Part shown: one piece after another, positions 6,540 through 13,814 of the stretch
Position numbering within the stretch: the stretch's first letter is position 1
Layout of the letters: each line of letters begins with the position of its first letter
NCBI GenBank assembly: GCA_045600025.1
Contig: JAZRXC010000013.1
Span: 1 to 23,654 of the forward strand
Source of the DNA: UBA3774 sp045600025
GTDB taxonomy: Bacteria; Bacillota; Clostridia; Lachnospirales; Lachnospiraceae
Direction of reading: 5' to 3'
Length of the DNA stretch: 23,654 bases
Notes under the pieces: generated by a model
What the model was told of the DNA's origin: nothing
The model's database searches: none
The model's input: only the letters and a program-made list of their open reading frames with translations
Made by a program: the position numbers and the translations under genes

Positions 6540-7394
6540 ATGATAGACTTACACTCACACACAACAGCATCAGACGGAACATACACCCCGACCGAGCAGG
6601 TAAGACTCGCAAAAGAAAAAGGCCTAAAAGCTCTCGCCATAACCGACCATGACTCCACCTCAGGCGTAAAAGAAGCCATGGAAGAAGGCAAAAAACTCGG
6701 CATACGCATAGTACCCGGCATCGAAATAAACGCAAAATATGAAGGACACCACGTACACATGGTAGGCCTCATGCTCGACCCCGAATCAGAAGCAATCGCC
6801 GAGATGAAAGAAAAAATACTCGAGATAAGACATAACAGAAACAGACAGATATACGCAAAATTAAGAGAACTCGGAGTAAATATAACAGAAGAAGACTTCC
6901 CGGCAGACCCGACCCACGTAGTAACAAGAGGCGAAATCGGCAGAAAAATAGTAGAAAAAGGATACGCGGAATCAGTAAACGAAGCATTCTACCTGTATCT
7001 GCTCGAAACAGCACCCGCATACGTACCGAGACAATCCTTAGACCCATTCCAGGCCATAGACATCATCCACAAAGCAGGCGGAGTAGCAATAGTAGCCCAC
7101 TTCTATCAGATCGGAGACTTTGACCTCGTAGAAAGCGAACGCATATTAAGAATCATATTAGAAGCAGGCGCAGACGGACTCGAAACCGAATACTCCAAAT
7201 ACACACCCAAGATGAGAAAGATAGCCGCAAGAATAGCAGACGAATACGGATGCCTAAGATCAGGCGGAAGTGACTTCCACGGAACAACCAAACCCGACAT
7301 CTCACTCGGAACAGGAACAGGACATCTGCACGTACCAGACGAATACTTAACAGAAATAGACAGATATCTGGCCGAAAAAGCCAACAAAAAATAG
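6540..7394 (+). CDS. PHP-domain phosphoesterase (nucleoside-bisphosphate phosphatase / RNase AM-like)
   Basis: This 284-residue metal-dependent phosphoesterase belongs to the stand-alone PHP family, which includes E. coli YciV/Rnm. That enzyme degrades 3',5'-nucleoside bisphosphates and short RNA from the 5' end. Predicted metal ligands are all present: H5 and H7 in MIDLHSH, D12, H37 in ITDHD, E62 in GIEIN, H73, H187 in AIVAH, and D245 and H247 in SDFHG. AAGGA (6529-6533) overlaps the stop codon of the preceding gene and lies 6 nt from the ATG, indicating an operon with the editing protein. Its stop codon overlaps the -35 box of the pyrH promoter. The substrate is inferred from the family only. 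Confidence 0.88.
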   Translation: MIDLHSHTTASDGTYTPTEQVRLAKEKGLKALAITDHDSTSGVKEAMEEGKKLGIRIVPGIEINAKYEGHHVHMVGLMLDPESEAIAEMKEKILEIRHNRNRQIYAKLRELGVNITEEDFPADPTHVVTRGEIGRKIVEKGYAESVNEAFYLYLLETAPAYVPRQSLDPFQAIDIIHKAGGVAIVAHFYQIGDFDLVESERILRIILEAGADGLETEYSKYTPKMRKIAARIADEYGCLRSGGSDFHGTTKPDISLGTGTGHLHVPDEYLTEIDRYLAEKANKK

Positions 7395-7420
7395 ACAATA
7401 AAGCGACACTATGATAAAAT
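7392..7420 (+). promoter_or_regulatory. Sigma-A-type promoter for pyrH
   Basis: TAGACA (7392-7397, 5 of 6 matches) and TAAAAT (7415-7420, 5 of 6) are separated by an ideal 17-nt spacer. The -35 box overlaps the TAG stop of the PHP gene. ATGAT-aaa-ATCAT (7411-7423) forms a small palindrome over the -10. Confidence 0.7.
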
Positions 7421-7453
7421 CATCATAGAAAAGAGGGAATCGGAGGATTCACA

Positions 7454-8161
7454 ATGGAAAAAAAGCGCAGAGTACTATTAAAACTCAGCGGAGAAGCACT
7501 ATCAGGAGCAAAAGGAGCCACCGGCTTTGACGAAGCAACAGTAAGAAAAGTCGGCGAGCAGATACAAAAAGCCGCAGCAGAAGGCATTGAAATCGCCATA
7601 GTAATAGGCGGAGGCAACTTCTGGCGCGGACGCAGCAGCAATGCCATAAACCGCGTAAAAGCAGACCAGATAGGCATGCTCGCAACAGTAATGAACGCAC
7701 TGTATGTATCATCACTCTTCGAAAGCATGGGCATGAAAACCGCAGCATACAGCTCATTTGAGATACCCGGCATGATGCCCGTATTCTCATACGACGCAGC
7801 AGAAAAATCCCTGTCAGAAGGACGCATAGTATTCTTCGCAGGCGGCACGGGACACCCCTACTTCTCAACAGACACAGGCGTAGTACTGCGCGCAATCGAG
7901 ATGCAGGCAGACGAAATACTCCTCGCAAAAGCAATCGACGGCGTATACGACAAAGACCCCGGCAAGAACCCCGACGCCAAGAAACTCGACACCATAACCA
8001 TAGAAGAAATGGTAGAAAAACGACTGAAGGTAATAGACATCGCCGCATCGGCACTATGTGTAGAAAACCGCATGCCGATGTCAGTATTTGCCCTAAATGA
8101 AGAAAACAGCATATATAAAGCATTAAAAGGCGACATAAACGGCACACGCATAACAGTATAA
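7454..8161 (+). CDS. pyrH: UMP kinase (uridylate kinase)
   Basis: This 235-residue cytoplasmic enzyme phosphorylates UMP to UDP with ATP in pyrimidine nucleotide synthesis. It belongs to the amino-acid kinase family and normally works as a hexamer. Diagnostic segments are LLKLSGEAL (8-16), the nucleotide-binding GGGNFWRG (52-59), the UMP-site region GTGHPYFSTDTG, and the AIDGVYDKDP motif. Length matches the family. GGAGG (7442-7446) is 7 nt before the ATG. It has its own promoter, then frr follows after 10 nt with a strong AAGGAGG. In many Firmicutes pyrH follows rpsB-tsf; here the upstream genes are a tRNA-editing protein and a PHP phosphoesterase. Of 17 valine codons, 16 are GTA and none is GTT. 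Confidence 0.98.
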   Translation: MEKKRRVLLKLSGEALSGAKGATGFDEATVRKVGEQIQKAAAEGIEIAIVIGGGNFWRGRSSNAINRVKADQIGMLATVMNALYVSSLFESMGMKTAAYSSFEIPGMMPVFSYDAAEKSLSEGRIVFFAGGTGHPYFSTDTGVVLRAIEMQADEILLAKAIDGVYDKDPGKNPDAKKLDTITIEEMVEKRLKVIDIAASALCVENRMPMSVFALNEENSIYKALKGDINGTRITV

Positions 8162-8171
8162 GGAGGCAGAC

Positions 8172-8726
8172 ATGGAAGACATATTAGCATATTCCGAAGA
8201 AAAGATGGGCAAGACCCTCGCAACACTAGAAGAAGAATACTCCACAATCCGCGCAGGAAGAGCCAACCCCGCAGTATTAAACAAAATCACAGTAGACTAC
8301 TACGGAAGCCCCACGCCCCTTCAGCAGATGGCCAATATATCCGTGCCTGAAGCCAGACTCATACAGATCCAGCCGTGGGACAAGACCCAGGTAAAAGCAA
8401 TCGAAAAAGCAATCAACATGTCAGACCTCGGCATCAACCCCACTGACGACGGAAGCATCATCAGACTGGTATTCCCCGAACTCACAGAGGAACGCAGAAA
8501 AGAATTATCAAAAGACATCAAGAAAAAAGGTGAAGAAGCAAAAGTCGCATTAAGAAACATCCGCCGCGACGCAAATGACAAAATCAAAAAAGCAGAAAAA
8601 GACGGCGAATTCACCGAAGATGACAGCAAGCAGACCGAAAACGATGTACAGAAGCTCATAGACAAATACATCGAAAAGGTCGACAAAGCAATCGAAGCAA
8701 AGACAAAAGAAGTAATGACCGTATAA
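8172..8726 (+). CDS. frr: Ribosome recycling factor
   Basis: This 184-residue factor splits post-termination ribosomes together with EF-G. It has the usual two-domain pattern: an N-terminal helix with MGKTLATLEEEYSTIRAGRA, a small beta domain with VDYYGSPTPLQQMANISVPE and the PWDK element, and long C-terminal charged helices with the RRDANDKIKKAEKDG motif. Length is exact for the family. AAGGAGG at 8161-8167 lies 4 nt before the ATG and overlaps the end of pyrH, so the two are coupled. A TATAAT overlaps its stop codon, and a terminator-like hairpin follows. Confidence 0.98.
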   Translation: MEDILAYSEEKMGKTLATLEEEYSTIRAGRANPAVLNKITVDYYGSPTPLQQMANISVPEARLIQIQPWDKTQVKAIEKAINMSDLGINPTDDGSIIRLVFPELTEERRKELSKDIKKKGEEAKVALRNIRRDANDKIKKAEKDGEFTEDDSKQTENDVQKLIDKYIEKVDKAIEAKTKEVMTV

Positions 8727-8727
8727 T
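8700..8727 (+). promoter_or_regulatory. Candidate promoter over the end of frr, driving uppS
   Basis: A perfect TATAAT (8722-8727) spans the frr stop codon, with AAGACA (8700-8705, 4 of 6) 16 nt upstream. Its transcript would begin near 8734, just before the hairpin at 8745-8766, which would therefore lie in the uppS leader. Confidence 0.4.
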
Positions 8728-8744
8728 AAAAAAGATAAAGGCCG

Positions 8745-8770
8745 GGCTGCCGCATGAGCGGCAGCCTTTT
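8745..8770 (+). terminator. Terminator-like hairpin between frr and uppS
   Basis: An 8-bp GC-rich stem, GGCTGCCG (8745-8752) and CGGCAGCC (8759-8766), has the loop CATGAG and is followed by only four Ts. The short T-run suggests partial termination or attenuation. It ends 12 nt before the uppS start codon. Confidence 0.65.
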
Positions 8771-8778
8771 ATAAAAAT

Positions 8779-9489
8779 ATGGAACCTATCAATATCCCCA
8801 GACACATAGCGATAATATTAGACGGCAACGGCCGCTATGCCAAGGCCCATGGACTACCCAGACAGATGGGACATAAAGCCGGCTGCGAAACCCTCGAACA
8901 GATAGTAGAAGACTGCGCAAGATTAGGCGTAGGATACTTCACGGTATACGCATTCTCCACAGAAAACTGGAAACGCTCAACAGAAGAAGTCGGCGCCCTC
9001 ATGGCACTATTCCGCGTATACTTAAAAAAGATCATCCAGGTAGCAAATGCCAACAACGTAAAAGTAACCACGATAGGCGAAAGAAGCCGCTTCGATAACG
9101 ACATAATCGAAGGCATAAACGAGATGGAAGAAGCCACAAAAAAGAACACCGGCATGGTATTTTGCATCGCAATAAACTACGGCGGACGCGACGAGATAAC
9201 ACGCGCAGTAAAAAGGCTCGCCGAAAAAGCAAAAGACGGAAAACTATCCCCGGAAGAAATCACCGAACAGACGATATCAGACGAAATAGACACTAAAAGC
9301 ATGCCTGACCCTGATCTACTCATAAGAACCGCAGGAGAACAGCGGCTATCCAACTTCCTCCTGTGGCAATCAGCATACACAGAATTTTATTACACAGACG
9401 TATACTGGCCGGACTTCAACAAAGAAGAGCTGTTAAAAGCAATCGAAGCCTACAATAACCGCGACAGAAGATTCGGAGGACGCAAATAA
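8779..9489 (+). CDS. uppS: Isoprenyl transferase (undecaprenyl diphosphate synthase)
   Basis: This 236-residue cis-prenyltransferase adds isopentenyl units to farnesyl diphosphate to build the undecaprenyl carrier for cell-wall synthesis. The catalytic Asp15 is in ILDGNGR, followed by RQMGHKAG (28-35) and the FSTENWKRS region (59-67). The closing signature has R183, R189, S191 and the SNFLLWQ segment (191-197). ILDGNGR replaces the more usual IMDGNGR. The ATG at 8779 is the only workable start, since upstream codons give no start before a stop, but it has no Shine-Dalgarno and is preceded by a hairpin. The stop overlaps the cdsA start by 1 nt (TAATG). Identity is certain; initiation is unusual. 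Confidence 0.97.
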   Translation: MEPINIPRHIAIILDGNGRYAKAHGLPRQMGHKAGCETLEQIVEDCARLGVGYFTVYAFSTENWKRSTEEVGALMALFRVYLKKIIQVANANNVKVTTIGERSRFDNDIIEGINEMEEATKKNTGMVFCIAINYGGRDEITRAVKRLAEKAKDGKLSPEEITEQTISDEIDTKSMPDPDLLIRTAGEQRLSNFLLWQSAYTEFYYTDVYWPDFNKEELLKAIEAYNNRDRRFGGRK

Positions 9490-10304
9490 TGTTTTGGACA
9501 AGACTCTTATCCAGCGTAATACTCACCATAATAACAGTAGGACTCATGATATTCGGAGGCCTGCCGCTCCTGCTCGCACTGGCCATCATATCCATAATCG
9601 GCATGAATGAACTCTACAAAGTCCTCGGCATATCTCAGACAGGACTCGCGCTAGTATCGTATATATTTGCGGCACTATATTACGCAGTATTATATATCGC
9701 AGCATCACTGACACTGATAGTACCGATCATAATACTCTACGTAATCGCGCTGCTGTGCTTATACGTACTGACATTTCCGAAATACAAAGCCGATCAGGCA
9801 GCAAAAGCCGCATTCGGATTTTTATATGTACCATTTACCTTGTCATTCTTGTTCCTCACAAGACTCACAACCGGCGGCGAATACCTCGTATGGCTGGCAT
9901 TCTCCGCATGGGCCTGCGACGTATGCGCATACTGCACGGGACTCTTAATCGGCAAACACAAGATGACACCGCAGCTGTCCCCTAAGAAAACCATAGAAGG
10001 CGCAATCGGAGGAATAATAGGAACAGCAGGACTCGGAGCAATCTACGGACTGATCTTCTCAGAACAGTTAGCCGGCACATTCAAAAATCCCGTACTTGCC
10101 TGCCTGATAATCTGCGCAGTATGCGCACCGATATCAATGATAGGCGACCTCGCAGCCTCAGCAATAAAGAGAGACTACGACATAAAAGACTACGGAAAAC
10201 TGATCCCGGGACACGGCGGAATACTGGACAGATTTGACAGCGTAATATTCACCGCACCCATGGTATTTATCATGCTGATGTTTATATCAGCACTCGGAAT
10301 ATGA
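9489..10304 (+). CDS. cdsA: Phosphatidate cytidylyltransferase (CDP-diacylglycerol synthase)
   Basis: This 271-residue integral membrane enzyme makes CDP-diacylglycerol from phosphatidate and CTP, the branch point of phospholipid synthesis. The protein is mostly hydrophobic helices. The family signature runs from S224 to D250, with SAIKRDYDIKDYGKLIPGHG and ILDRFD. The conserved ACD region (142-144) and SPKKTIEG (164-171) are also present. GGAGG (9476-9480) inside the end of uppS is 8 nt from the ATG. The last codon overlaps dxr as ATGA, so translation is coupled on both sides. Pairing with uppS fits lipid-carrier and membrane supply. Confidence 0.97.
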   Translation: MFWTRLLSSVILTIITVGLMIFGGLPLLLALAIISIIGMNELYKVLGISQTGLALVSYIFAALYYAVLYIAASLTLIVPIIILYVIALLCLYVLTFPKYKADQAAKAAFGFLYVPFTLSFLFLTRLTTGGEYLVWLAFSAWACDVCAYCTGLLIGKHKMTPQLSPKKTIEGAIGGIIGTAGLGAIYGLIFSEQLAGTFKNPVLACLIICAVCAPISMIGDLAASAIKRDYDIKDYGKLIPGHGGILDRFDSVIFTAPMVFIMLMFISALGI

Positions 10305-11446
10305 AAAAACTCGCAATACTCGGCTCAACCGGCTCAATAGGCACGCAGACACTCGATGTCGTACGCACACACGGCGACATAGAGATAACCGCGCTCGCAG
10401 CCGGGACTAATATAGCACTCGCAGAGAAGCAGGCACGCGAATTCTCACCACGCATGGTGTGCATGTACGATGAAAAAGCCGCCGAAGAGCTCAAAAAAAG
10501 GTTAAGCGACACAGGCATAGAAGTAGTATCAGGCATGGACGGCCTTATCGCAGCGGCATCTGAAAGCGGTGCCGATATAGTACTCACCGCAGTAGTCGGC
10601 ATGATAGGCATAAGACCGACGCTCGCCGCCATAGAGGCAGGCGCAGACATCGCCCTCGCCAATAAAGAAACCCTTGTAACGGCAGGACATCTTGTAACGC
10701 AGGCAGCGGCGAAAAAGGGCGTAAAGCTGCTTCCGGTAGACAGCGAACACAGCGCCATCTACCAGTGTCTTGCGGGCAATAAAGAAAACAAAATCGAAAA
10801 GATACTGCTCACCTGCTCAGGCGGACCTTTCAGAGGACTTACGATGCAGGAAATGGCAGAAAAGACACCGCAGGACGCCCTCGCTCATCCCAACTGGAAC
10901 ATGGGAAAGAAGATAACCATAGACTCGGCAACCCTTGTAAATAAAGGCCTTGAGATCATGGAAGCACGCTGGCTCTTTGACGTATCAATAGATGATATAC
11001 AGGTAGTAGTGCAGCCGGGCAGCATCATTCACTCAATGGTGCAATTCACAGACGGCGCAGTCATGGCACAGCTCGGGACGCCCGACATGAAGATACCGAT
11101 ACAGTACGCGCTGTACTACCCGAAGAGGCGCGAACTGAATACCGAAAGACTGGACTTTACCAAACTGACGAGTATACAGGTAGCTCAGCCTGACGAGGAG
11201 AATTTCCCCGCACTATCCCTCGCGCGTGAGGCAGGCCGCACCGGCGGAACCCTGCCCACTATATTCAACGCAGCAAATGAATGGGCAGTAGCAGAATTTT
11301 TAGCAGGCCGCATCGGATTTTTGGATATAGTAAAGAACATCGAAAAAGCAATGCGAAGCGTAAAAGCAGTGCAGGATGCCACGCTCGAAGATATACTGCA
11401 GACGCAGCAGGAAACCATAGAATATTTAACAAGGTGTAATCAATGA
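10301..11446 (+). CDS. dxr: 1-deoxy-D-xylulose 5-phosphate reductoisomerase
   Basis: This 381-residue enzyme catalyses the NADPH-dependent step to 2-C-methyl-erythritol 4-phosphate in the MEP isoprenoid pathway. The dinucleotide-binding GSTGSIG is at 8-14 and the ALANKETLV segment at 118-126. Metal ligands are D147 and E149 in PVDSEH, with E218 in NKGLEIMEARW; N214 and K215 bind substrate. The flexible-loop region NWNMGKKITIDSATLVNKG is intact. Length is typical. The start overlaps the end of cdsA as ATGA with only a weak upstream purine stretch, so translational coupling is likely. The end overlaps rseP in the same way. Confidence 0.98.
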   Translation: MKKLAILGSTGSIGTQTLDVVRTHGDIEITALAAGTNIALAEKQAREFSPRMVCMYDEKAAEELKKRLSDTGIEVVSGMDGLIAAASESGADIVLTAVVGMIGIRPTLAAIEAGADIALANKETLVTAGHLVTQAAAKKGVKLLPVDSEHSAIYQCLAGNKENKIEKILLTCSGGPFRGLTMQEMAEKTPQDALAHPNWNMGKKITIDSATLVNKGLEIMEARWLFDVSIDDIQVVVQPGSIIHSMVQFTDGAVMAQLGTPDMKIPIQYALYYPKRRELNTERLDFTKLTSIQVAQPDEENFPALSLAREAGRTGGTLPTIFNAANEWAVAEFLAGRIGFLDIVKNIEKAMRSVKAVQDATLEDILQTQQETIEYLTRCNQ

Positions 11447-12759
11447 ATATAATCCTCGCCATACTTGTACTTGGCGCAATCATCTTCATACATGAACTCG
11501 GACATATGATAGCCGCACGCATATGCGGAGTAAAAGTAACGGAATTTTCTCTCGGATTCGGACCGAGACTCTTTTCATTTAACGCAGGCGACACGAAATA
11601 CTCCCTAAAGCTGATTCCGCTCGGCGGCTCCTGCGCGATGCTCGGCGACATCGCCCCCTATGAAAATGAAGACGGAGAGATAGTTCAAGAACTCACGCCG
11701 GACTCATTTCCTGCGCAGCATCCGCTAAAGCGCGCATTTATAGCGCTCGCAGGTCCGCTTTTCAATATGCTGCTGGCATTCATAATAGGATTTATCTGCG
11801 TAAGCGTAGCAGGAGTAAATCCCCCCGTTATTACGTCAGTGGACAGAAACAGCCGCGCCGCAATAACAAGCCTACGCGAAGGCGACTTGATCCTCGAGAT
11901 AGACGGCAAGAAGATGCATACCGGTGCTGACGTGCTGCTGTATGCGATGACAGAGGACATCACGACAAAAGATACCATCGACCTGTTTATTGAAAGAGAC
12001 GGCAAGCAGTTCGGTATGAGCTACAGCCCGAAATACACAAGATACATGGTCGGAATCTCATATATGAACACCGAAGATCCTGCCGAGATAACAGCAGTAG
12101 GCATGGACACTCCGGCGTCAAAAGCAGGTCTTGCAGTCGGCGACATAATAACATCCGTAAATGGCGCCCCCGTACATTCGGGCATAGATCTGCAGATGAT
12201 ATTTACGGTAAACTCAGTAAACAATAAGCCGATGGAATTCACGGTACTCAGGGCCGGAAAAGAATATGAATTCACGGCAGTGCCCGAGCTCATCTCAGGA
12301 TATTCACTCGGCTTCTCGGCATTTTCATATCGGGAAGAATCCGATTTTGCAGGATACCTTGAAGGCGGATACAGAGAAGTGCTCTACGCAGTCAAGTCAA
12401 CATTTTATTCAATCCGTATGCTCTTTACCGGGCAGGCGGGAGTTGAAGACTTATCAGGACCTGTCGGCATAGTAAGTCTGATCGGCGATACGGTAGAAGA
12501 AACAAAAGATTACGGAGCACAGGCGACTATCTTAAGCATACTCAGTATAGCAATCCTGCTCAGCGCGAACCTCGGAGTAGTAAATATGATTCCGCTTCCT
12601 GCACTTGACGGCGGCAGAATACTACTTTCAATAATAGAATTAATAACCAAGAAAAAAATCAAACCGAAGACAGAAGGCATAATTAATGTAGCAACATTTG
12701 CCCTTCTGATGGCGTTGATGGTATTTATAACATTTAATGACATAAGGAATCTGCTTTGA
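11443..12759 (+). CDS. rseP: RIP metalloprotease RseP / site-2 protease
   Basis: This 438-residue intramembrane zinc protease cleaves membrane-anchored regulators such as anti-sigma factors. HELGH (H17, E18, H21) sits in the first membrane helix. The third zinc ligand is in NMIPLPALDGG (381-391, Asp389). Between them are two PDZ-like domains, about 128-190 (REGDLILEIDG) and 210-280 (GLAVGDIITSVNG). A further membrane helix lies at the C-terminus. Two PDZ domains match the E. coli RseP layout; many Gram-positive homologues carry one. It overlaps dxr by 4 nt and ispG by 1 nt. Its usual placement between dxr and ispG supports the call. Confidence 0.96.
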   Translation: MNIILAILVLGAIIFIHELGHMIAARICGVKVTEFSLGFGPRLFSFNAGDTKYSLKLIPLGGSCAMLGDIAPYENEDGEIVQELTPDSFPAQHPLKRAFIALAGPLFNMLLAFIIGFICVSVAGVNPPVITSVDRNSRAAITSLREGDLILEIDGKKMHTGADVLLYAMTEDITTKDTIDLFIERDGKQFGMSYSPKYTRYMVGISYMNTEDPAEITAVGMDTPASKAGLAVGDIITSVNGAPVHSGIDLQMIFTVNSVNNKPMEFTVLRAGKEYEFTAVPELISGYSLGFSAFSYREESDFAGYLEGGYREVLYAVKSTFYSIRMLFTGQAGVEDLSGPVGIVSLIGDTVEETKDYGAQATILSILSIAILLSANLGVVNMIPLPALDGGRILLSIIELITKKKIKPKTEGIINVATFALLMALMVFITFNDIRNLL

Positions 12760-13814
12760 TGGAAAGAAGAAAATCCAAACAGGTAAATATCGGCGGAATC
12801 GTAATCGGCGGAGACAATCCGATAGCGATTCAGTCAATGACAAATACAAAGACAGCTGACGTAAGTGCAACCGTTGAACAGATACTGCGCCTTGAAAAAG
12901 CAGGGTGTGAGATTGTAAGGTCAACGGTGAATACCCCTCTCGCAGCGGAAGGATTCGCTAAGATCAAGCAGCAGATACATATTCCGCTTGTCGCAGATAT
13001 ACATTTTGACTATCGCCTTGCAATAGCTGCGATAGAAGCGGGTGCGGACAAGATTCGCATCAACCCCGGCAATATCGGAAGCGCAGACAGAGTGAAGATG
13101 GTAGTGGACTGTGCAAAGATGCACGGCATTCCCATCAGGGTCGGCGTGAATTCCGGCTCCCTTGAAAAAGAAATCTTAGAGCGCGACGGACGCGTAACTG
13201 CTAAGGGACTTGCGGACAGCGGCCTACTTGCCGTGCACCAGATAGAGGACCTTGGTTATGATAATCTTGTGCTTAGCATCAAGTCCACTGATGTACCTAT
13301 GGCGATAGAAGCGCACGAGATAATAGCGGATAAGACGGACGTTCCCTTGCATGTCGGCATAACGGAAGCCGGCACCGTAAGAACCGGAACCATCAAGTCC
13401 GCCGCGGGACTCGGCGCTATTTTAAGCCGCGGAATCGGAGACACAATCAGGGTATCGCTGACAGGAGACCCGGTAGAAGAAATCTATGCGGCAAAAGATA
13501 TATTAAAAAGCCTCGGCCTTCGTAAAAGCGGCATAGAAGTAGTATCCTGTCCGACCTGCGGCCGCACGGAGATAGACATCATCGGCCTTGCGGAAAAAGT
13601 CGAACGCATGGCAGCGGAATTTCCTAATCTTTCGCTCAAGCTTGCGGTTATGGGCTGCGTAGTAAATGGCCCCGGAGAAGCAAGAGAAGCTGATCTCGGA
13701 ATCGCAGGAGGAAAGGGCGAAGGCCTGCTTCTTTCCCATGGCAAGATAATCAAAAAACTGCCTGAAGAAGAGCTGCTTGACGCACTCAAGGCAGAACTGG
13801 AGAATTGGAATTAA
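12759..13814 (+). CDS. ispG: 4-hydroxy-3-methylbut-2-enyl diphosphate synthase (flavodoxin type)
   Basis: This 351-residue 4Fe-4S enzyme carries out the penultimate MEP-pathway step, converting ME-cPP to HMBPP. It has an N-terminal TIM-barrel (IGGDNPIAIQSMTNT through VADIHFDYRLAI and IRINPGNIG). The C-terminal cluster domain has cysteines in SCPTCGR and MGCVVNGPGE. The ATG at 12759 overlaps the rseP stop (tgATGg) and has AAGGA (12744-12748) 10 nt upstream. It is preferred to the TTG one codon earlier. The stop overlaps the polC start by 1 nt. The short bacterial form, without the extra middle domain of plants, is present. Confidence 0.98.
   Translation: MERRKSKQVNIGGIVIGGDNPIAIQSMTNTKTADVSATVEQILRLEKAGCEIVRSTVNTPLAAEGFAKIKQQIHIPLVADIHFDYRLAIAAIEAGADKIRINPGNIGSADRVKMVVDCAKMHGIPIRVGVNSGSLEKEILERDGRVTAKGLADSGLLAVHQIEDLGYDNLVLSIKSTDVPMAIEAHEIIADKTDVPLHVGITEAGTVRTGTIKSAAGLGAILSRGIGDTIRVSLTGDPVEEIYAAKDILKSLGLRKSGIEVVSCPTCGRTEIDIIGLAEKVERMAAEFPNLSLKLAVMGCVVNGPGEAREADLGIAGGKGEGLLLSHGKIIKKLPEEELLDALKAELENWN

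Noticed and set aside
7485..8147. Long minus-strand ORF opposite pyrH (220 codons)
   Set aside because: Rich in Leu, Arg and Cys as expected from the complement of A-rich codons; no start signals, and pyrH is certain.
13805..13813. TTG start three codons upstream for polC
   Set aside because: The ATG at 13814 overlaps the ispG stop in the pattern seen for the other genes of the chain and fits the usual N-terminus; the TTG adds nothing recognisable.
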